Of a stretch of 64,000 nt of DNA, positions 59,838 to 64,000 are shown in pieces. The notes beneath the pieces were generated by a model, which did not search any database, was not told where the DNA came from, and was given only the letters and a program-made list of their open reading frames with translations. The DNA lies in the NCBI GenBank assembly GCA_019055375.1, contig JAHQIW010007054.1, forward strand, positions 1-64,000. The letters are read 5' to 3'. The position numbers were made by a program, and so were the translations under genes. The stretch's first letter is position 1, and each line of letters starts with the position of its first letter. The DNA comes from Parelaphostrongylus tenuis. Taxonomy: Eukaryota; Nematoda; Chromadorea; Rhabditida; Metastrongylidae.

Positions 59838-62800
59838 GCAACTAATGGACGGTTTTTTGATGGAACATTCAAGGTGGTATGGCTTATGTGGTGTGCATAA
59901 CCTGAAAACAGCTAACCTCGAGTACAATAAGATCAAGTCTCTGTGGGAAAAGTCGTATCCTTTTAAGTAAACGCGTGTTCAAATGCATTCTTTGCTTGAA
60001 TGAGCTTTTTCACTATACTTTCAGTAGTTATTCAATAATCTGGAAAACGACGATACTTTACTGGGCTTGAACTTTGGAAAGGTCTTTTTAGTACGCTAAA
60101 GCAACTAAAAGAAAATCACGTTTCACAGTGGAACAGTCACTAAAAGAAGTTACATACACTACTCTCGTACTTGCGTGGCTTAAGCCTAGATCAAGTAGCC
60201 ATTCGATATTATAGCGCACGTTTCAAGTATTTTCTTAAGACTACGTTCGAATTTCAATATATCTTACAATTACTATTGTGCCATCATGTTATGTGATGTT
60301 TATGGGCTCTTGTACAGCCCGATTCACGTGTTTTGGCCTTGACAGCTTCGTTAGTTGGGCAGGCCCTTCACCTTTAGTCAAACCTCTCAAGGGTGCTCCA
60401 TCCCCTTACATAGAGTTCTCGCCAAGAGCAATAGAGTGTACAACACTGCCGATGATTTATTTCACTTAACGGCACGGGTAAATCGTACGTCGCTGCCTAT
60501 TATATGCAAGGGGATGGAGCACCCTGAAAGAAGACGAAGGGCCTGCCAGACTGACGAGGCCGCCAAGGCCGAAACACGTGTATCGGGCTACCCAGTGCCC
60601 TAAAACAGATCACATAACATGTTGGCTCAAATAATAGTTATCAGTCATTCGATAGTTAGCGATTCTAATAAATGTTTGCTTTTTCGGAAGGCCTTCTTCG
60701 CACACTGTAGATCACGTTTCGCCTTCGAAATAATTTTGAACTTCACGGCCAATTTATTTAGAATATGAAATTAAAAACAAAAAGCTGACACCTATAGAAG
60801 GGTAAAAGAAAAACATGGAGGATCAGAAGACTAGAAAAAACTAGAGATCATTCCAAAACGGAGAAGAGAACTTCAGCATATGACAAAAATCGCGCGATTC
60901 GATTTTAGCCACCGCTCTCAAAGGGTTAAGAAAGAAGCTGCATTTCTTCGACCAGAAGCAAGATGTCTGACCAACCAATATCATGGTGCTGAGTATACTG
61001 CAACTGTGACGAAGGCTGTGGTGTTCGCCAAATTTGTCCAACAACAGGCCTTGTTTGCAATACCTGGGTTCGAACGAAGTTTGCGCCTTTCACAGTGGTT
61101 TGAACGACTCTGAAAAACAAGCAATTCCTGCACCACTACACTAAACAAATAAACTTATTTTACATGCAAATCTGAGAAAAAAATTATGGGAGATCACATG
61201 ACGAGATGAACTAATTTTCGAAAAAGAAATTACTATAATGTACAATCTCAAAGATTTGTTTATTATCACTGCTTTCAGCAATATTACGATGTTATAGTTA
61301 TACATATTGAATGCTGAGTGGTATGCGAAACATTCGTACTCTGGCGGGGTTGAACCCGCGCTTCACCTACACTAGGGAGGCAGGGGTGTATTATCACTAC
61401 AACACCGAAGTCACCACTGCGGTACCGCTCTATACTGCTAAAAGCAGTTAAAATAACGAAACTTTAGAGATTATCCATATTCAGTAGCCATAAGCTTTAC
61501 AGCCTTTGATTCCCATACGTACGTACCACAGCAAACTCCTTAAAGGTTGGATACTGACTTTTACGCTAAGATATATCGAAGAAAAAGTAGCATCAAAGTT
61601 GTGGGCTCAGTAGTATAGTGCGCGCACGGGTACGGGAAAAAAGGGGTCATCTTTAAATGCAAGTTGCTGACAAAGTCACGGTTCTGTTCAGTGAAAAACA
61701 CGTTGATATGAATAACTTGTCGATAACGTCTCGATAAAGGTTTCGAAAAGAACAATCTGATGTAATCAATCTTTACAACAGTGCACAGTCATAACGAAGG
61801 ACTACAACAGCATAAACTGCCATTTTTCCATTTGTAAAAGCCTTTTACAATTCTTCCGCATGTACTACTATATTGTGAATGATGTAAAGCGATGATTCAT
61901 CAACTGAAATATATCCTAGAACTTTCAATGTACTAATGAAGCAGCAAAGCCGAAAACATTCCAGTTTGCCACGGATACAAAGTGTACTAATTTTATAATA
62001 ATAAGATGCCAGAGAAAAAAAACGCATATGCCCACAACTACTTTTCTCTCCGAACGACAAACTATCTAGGACAGCAAAAAAATGATAGGCTGTCATAGAA
62101 ATTTTGGCACTAGAGATATAAACATCTATTTATTGAGCAGAAGTAATTAGAATTGCTTGATTTTGATACCGTTCAAATGCACATTTTCTTGCAAACATTT
62201 TGGTATGCCACTTGCCTATCCTTGCTTTAAGAGGAGTTGTCGTTGGAAGAAATTCGCTTGCTACTCATGCACGAATGCCGCGTTGAGGAAAATGCTTACA
62301 GTGAAGAGCGGAGCGGAAGGCTAATGGAGTTGTGGCGATGACACGACTGCAGAAAGGACGGCTAGCAAGTGGTCATCGAAGTTCAAAATTGGACACAATA
62401 GTCTAGAGGACCAGCCGCACCGGGCCTCTACGCGCCATTCGTGCACGGATAGCAACCAAATTTTTTCCCATGACAGCTCCTCTCCAATCAAATATGGGCA
62501 AATCGTATACCAAACTATTCGCAAGAAAATGCGTATTTGAACGATACCAAAATCATACAATTTTAATTAACTCTGATCAATAAATTTCGTGCTTATTGCT
62601 TTGGTGTCAAAACTTATGAGACGACCTAAACCATAATCTGCTTGCAATTTTTCTTTTCATTGCTTCTTTAACAGTGTTATGATAAATTGTTATAGGAAAA
62701 GTTTTCTTGATTTTCATATAACAAGTAATTATGCCGAGGTTTATAGAAAGTCGAACTTCTGAAGTGTTATGATCTTAAAAATATACATCTGAGATGTAGA

Positions 62801-63368
62801 ATGGTACGCAAAAACCCGATTTCAGGTGGGAGTTGAACCCGCGTTTTACCCATACTGCGAGCACGTGCTACCACTACCACTACGCCACCAAGGTCACAGC
62901 TTTGCTACCACTTTCTTCGATATATCCTATCGTAGCTATCAGCAATCAACTTTGAACGGGTTTAGTCAGGTAAGCACAAATCGACATTGAACGCAATTGA
63001 GTTGACAGCTACCCGAGATAAAGGTGAGCTATGATAAGATATATCGAAAGAAAGGAATAGTAGCAAGGCGGCGACTTCGATGGTGTAGTATTAGCACGCG
63101 CCCCGACATGGATGAAACGCGGGTTCAACTCCCAGCCGAGGTCGAATGTTTTGCACATCACTCAACATTACTGGATATTTTTCTGAAATTCTAAAGAGCG
63201 ATAGACATAAAATGGAAACCTTTGCGATTGTGTTGGACGTGGAACAGCGGATGAATTTGCAGCCGATCCTGTAGGATGTGAAGGTGCTATATAACTGTGG
63301 TCGTGATCATAAGCCGAAACGCTCATTGCCGACGCTGTTGCCGTCAGATTAGTAGATTCAAAACCCTT
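50674..63368 (-). CDS. tlf-1: TBP-like factor (TLF/TRF2), poly-Q N-terminus, 12 exons
   Basis: Core-promoter transcription factor related to TATA-binding protein; TLF/TRF2 acts with TFIIA/TFIIB at TATA-less promoters in the nucleus. Exons (minus strand, 5' to 3'): 63368-63220, 61109-60976, 59901-59704, 55865-55690, 55454-55344, 54722-54624, 52778-52696, 52616-52520, 52445-52392, 52297-52171, 51927-51792, 50794-50674. All junction phases agree and give 494 residues plus stop. N-terminal part: Ser/Thr/Pro-rich, then 13 Gln, then an acidic run. Saddle repeat 1: IRNVVCNYTLPLHIDLRKLA, VKIYSSGKVYIVGCKSE. Repeat 2: NVLATCRMPFGIKI, YEPELSVGLV, RIHTTGSITVTG, IEAIYPIVRKF. GSITVTG is typical of TRF2, and Phe residues that kink TATA DNA in TBP are Tyr and His here. 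Acidic C-tail. The start may be ATG 63326 or lie in an exon beyond the window. Exons 1-3 are joined by phase and composition only, so are less certain. Confidence 0.88.
53921..53970 (+). repeat. 24-bp tandem duplication
   Basis: ACTATACAGTGGCTTGTGG occurs twice in tandem (24-base unit) within a tlf-1 intron. No further meaning inferred. Confidence 0.7.
54895..55010 (-). mobile_element. SINE-1-like copy in tlf-1 intron
   Basis: In reverse: A-box area GATATAGTGGTAGCACGCGC and B box GCGGGTTCAGGTCC. It looks like a tRNA with anticodon-loop sequence CGCTTCCGTAA, but the acceptor stem does not close, so it is taken as a SINE. Confidence 0.6.
56010..56315 (-). mobile_element. SINE-2 copy in tlf-1 intron
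   Basis: Reverse orientation of the 25048-25342 element: head GTGGCGCAGTGGTTAGAGG and GGTTCGATCTCGG near 56295-56240, body with CGCGAGTCATT near 56130, 3' part with ACGCCTCAACGCCGAGG near 56035-56020. Confidence 0.7.
56345..56755. mobile_element. inverted pair of tRNA-derived SINEs in tlf-1 intron
   Basis: A minus-strand copy (56345-56455; A box GCGCAGTGGTTATCAGCACG, B box GTTCAGCTCCC) is followed by a plus-strand copy (56640-56755; GCGCAGTGGTTAGCATGCGC, GGGTTCAGCTCC, tail TTTGCATACTGCTCAACATT). The two could pair in a transcript. Confidence 0.6.
58260..59035. mobile_element. foldback MITE, TCGCTGGACAA family, copy 5 (weak)
   Basis: The right end (58970-59035) has GTCTAAGCTTTCGAATACTTACT and CTAGCAAGAAAGG as in the other copies; the left end is faint. 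The internal sequence resembles the inside of the 37393-38318 copy (Lys/Phe-rich AT DNA, TTTATTTGCTCGGCTAGG near 58390). Lies in the largest tlf-1 intron. Confidence 0.4.
59798..59836 (-). repeat. CAA/CAG trinucleotide run coding for 13 Gln
   Basis: On the minus strand, eleven CAA and two CAG codons in a row encode the poly-Q tract of the third tlf-1 exon. The almost pure CAA run is a microsatellite and may vary in length between individuals. Confidence 0.85.
60283..60620. repeat. family A hammerhead repeat, foldback copy in tlf-1 intron
   Basis: Two family A units face each other. The right unit (60432-60617, plus) ends in the hammerhead at 60545-60588. The left unit (about 60288-60420, minus) mirrors it, including CATGTTATGTGAT, the GGGC hairpin, CACGTG and the GGGTGCTCCATCCCCTT block. 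The left ribozyme copy is damaged (CTAACGA instead of CTGACGA, AAAAC instead of GAAAC). Confidence 0.75.
60545..60588 (+). ncRNA. type I hammerhead ribozyme, near-complete
   Basis: Core CUGACGA at 60551-60557; stem II GGCC (60558-60561) with GGCC (60567-60570), loop GCCAA; GAAA at 60571-60574; palindromic stem III ACACGUGU (60574-60581); H17 = A60582, predicted cut after it. Stem I pairs GCCAGA (60545-60550) with TCGGGC (60583-60588) with one G-A mismatch out of six. All core bases are present. It lies antisense to tlf-1, in its intron between the second and third exons. Confidence 0.8.
61325..61435 (-). mobile_element. SINE-1-like copy in tlf-1 intron
   Basis: Reverse orientation B box GCGGGTTCAACCCC near 61350-61365 and an A-box-like area near 61400-61420, with the family's TTCG / GTCTGG-type flanks worn. 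The acceptor stem does not form, so it is not called a tRNA. Confidence 0.5.
62088..62626. mobile_element. foldback mariner derivative, copy 2
   Basis: Flanked by TA (62086-62087, 62627-62628). The ends are mirrored (GGCTGTCATAG... and the reverse complement of ...ACGACC). The plus strand from about 62225 encodes a mariner N-terminus (LSLEEIRLLLMHECRVEENA; after a frame change DTTAERTASKWSSKF, NSLEDQP). From about 62500 back, the minus strand encodes the start again (EELSWEKIWLLSVHEWRVEA). Same plan as 41943-42524. Located in the tlf-1 intron between exons 1 and 2. Confidence 0.8.
62805..63175. mobile_element. inverted pair of SINE-1-like copies in tlf-1 intron
   Basis: The minus-strand copy (62805-62940) and plus-strand copy (63040-63175) share B boxes (GCGGGTTCAACTCCC), A-box area GGTGTAGTATTAGCACGCGC and the tip AGATATATCGAAAGAAAG in mirrored order. 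The plus copy keeps the tail TTTTGCACATCACTCAACAT. Confidence 0.65.
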
Positions 63369-63394
63369 CTAAACAAAGCGATAGACGATCGGAA

Positions 63395-63470
63395 ATGTAG
63401 AAAAGAAAGAAGAAAAAAAGAGGAAGAAAAAAAAGAGGAGGAAGAAAAAAGAGGAGAAAGAAAACAGCCG
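63395..63470 (+). repeat. purine-rich GAA/GAGGAA tract
   Basis: An A/G-only stretch of about 70 bases just upstream (on the minus strand) of the first visible tlf-1 exon, where it reads as a pyrimidine tract ahead of the TTTAG acceptor. It could help acceptor recognition. Confidence 0.75.
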
Positions 63471-63554
63471 AATTCTCACAGCATCAACGAAAATACCACG
63501 ATTTAATACGTGACGGATGGCTATCGATCGAAGGCTGCACGAATATTAGAAAAA

Positions 63555-63785
63555 TAAGAAGGACAAGGCTCTCGAAGTTGGATCAATCCCTGAAGGATGC
63601 GCCTCTGGCCATTACAACTCGCGGGTGGCCCACTAATGCATCGAATCAGTGCTGCTTATGCCCCCAGACAAGTCTGGCATCAACTCTACCAAACTGCTGA
63701 GGGATGGAACCTGGTAAGATCAAACCGTCGACCTCGATTGCGACGCAGAGCACCCCTAGCCACTGCGCCACATGCGCTCTGCCAA
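63555..63785 (-). mobile_element. SINE-2 copy
   Basis: Reverse orientation of the SINE-2 head (GTGGCGCAGTGGCTAGGGG, CGAGGTCGACGGTT) and body. The plus-strand open frame 63597-63857 overlapping it is spurious. Confidence 0.7.
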
Positions 63786-64000
63786 AAGATGAGTCATTGT
63801 AAATCACTCGAAAAAAGGAAGTTCGCTTATTTTTTAGGCGAATACCATCCAGAATAAATCTAATAGCGTGTTACGACGGTATTCAAGAGGTGTAAGAGAC
63901 GCTTTAGAGAGAGAAAAAGTCACCAGTGACTTGAAAAAATCCATATGTTCGCCAGAGAGACAACCGCTCGAGTCGACGCCTCTTGAGGGAGTGGAACTCA
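63786..64000. other. window edge, nothing recognised
   Basis: Short stretch without a supported exon. Any further 5' exon of the minus-strand gene would lie here or beyond the window. Confidence 0.4.

Noticed and set aside
59656..59970. 104-codon plus-strand frame with a poly-Val run
   Set aside because: Antisense shadow of the poly-Gln exon, which has a proper acceptor, donor and matching phase on the minus strand.

Overview
The window looks like a piece of nematode nuclear genome, most probably a strongylid such as a hookworm. It is AT-rich and intron-rich. Exons end in worm-type splice sites (TTTCAG or TTTTAG acceptors, GTAAGT or GTATGT donors). The transposon load is heavy, with Tc1/mariner, RTE-type and Penelope-type relics. 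There is no bacterial-style gene packing, no operon-like array and no CRISPR. The species is inferred from gene and repeat content, not proven.

Layout. Bases 1-5500 hold no recognisable host gene. They contain a very long pyrimidine-only-biased stretch, a purine block, a second pyrimidine stretch and a mariner relic. From about 5700 to 21500, and again from about 30000 to 44600, lies an old tandem segmental duplication of roughly 15 kb per unit. Each unit carries one copy of a ten-exon gene for an Ldh_2-family (type-2 malate/L-lactate) dehydrogenase. The second copy (33818-44589) is intact on paper, 379 residues. The first copy (10660-21492) has a one-base frameshift, a lost splice acceptor, an altered stop and an RTE insertion, so it is called a pseudogene. 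The roughly 8 kb between the units is packed with transposon relics.

From 45.0 to 49.6 kb there are more relics: a hammerhead-bearing repeat, a Penelope-like element and a Tc1/mariner-superfamily transposase. From 50674 to 63368 on the minus strand a twelve-exon gene could be assembled exon by exon with matching phases. It encodes a TBP-like factor (TLF/TRF2, C. elegans tlf-1 type) with a poly-glutamine N-terminal region, at least 494 residues. Most of the last 13 kb is intron of this gene, filled with SINEs and foldback elements.

Most striking signal. Several dispersed repeats contain type I hammerhead self-cleaving ribozyme motifs. The copy at 26246-26288 has a complete conserved core, six paired bases in stem I, a GNRA-capped stem II and a palindromic stem III. 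The copy at 60545-60588 is almost as good. A second sequence family (about 6.4, 7.9 and 45.2 kb) has similar but more worn cores. A Penelope-like element, a class known to carry hammerheads, is in the same window.
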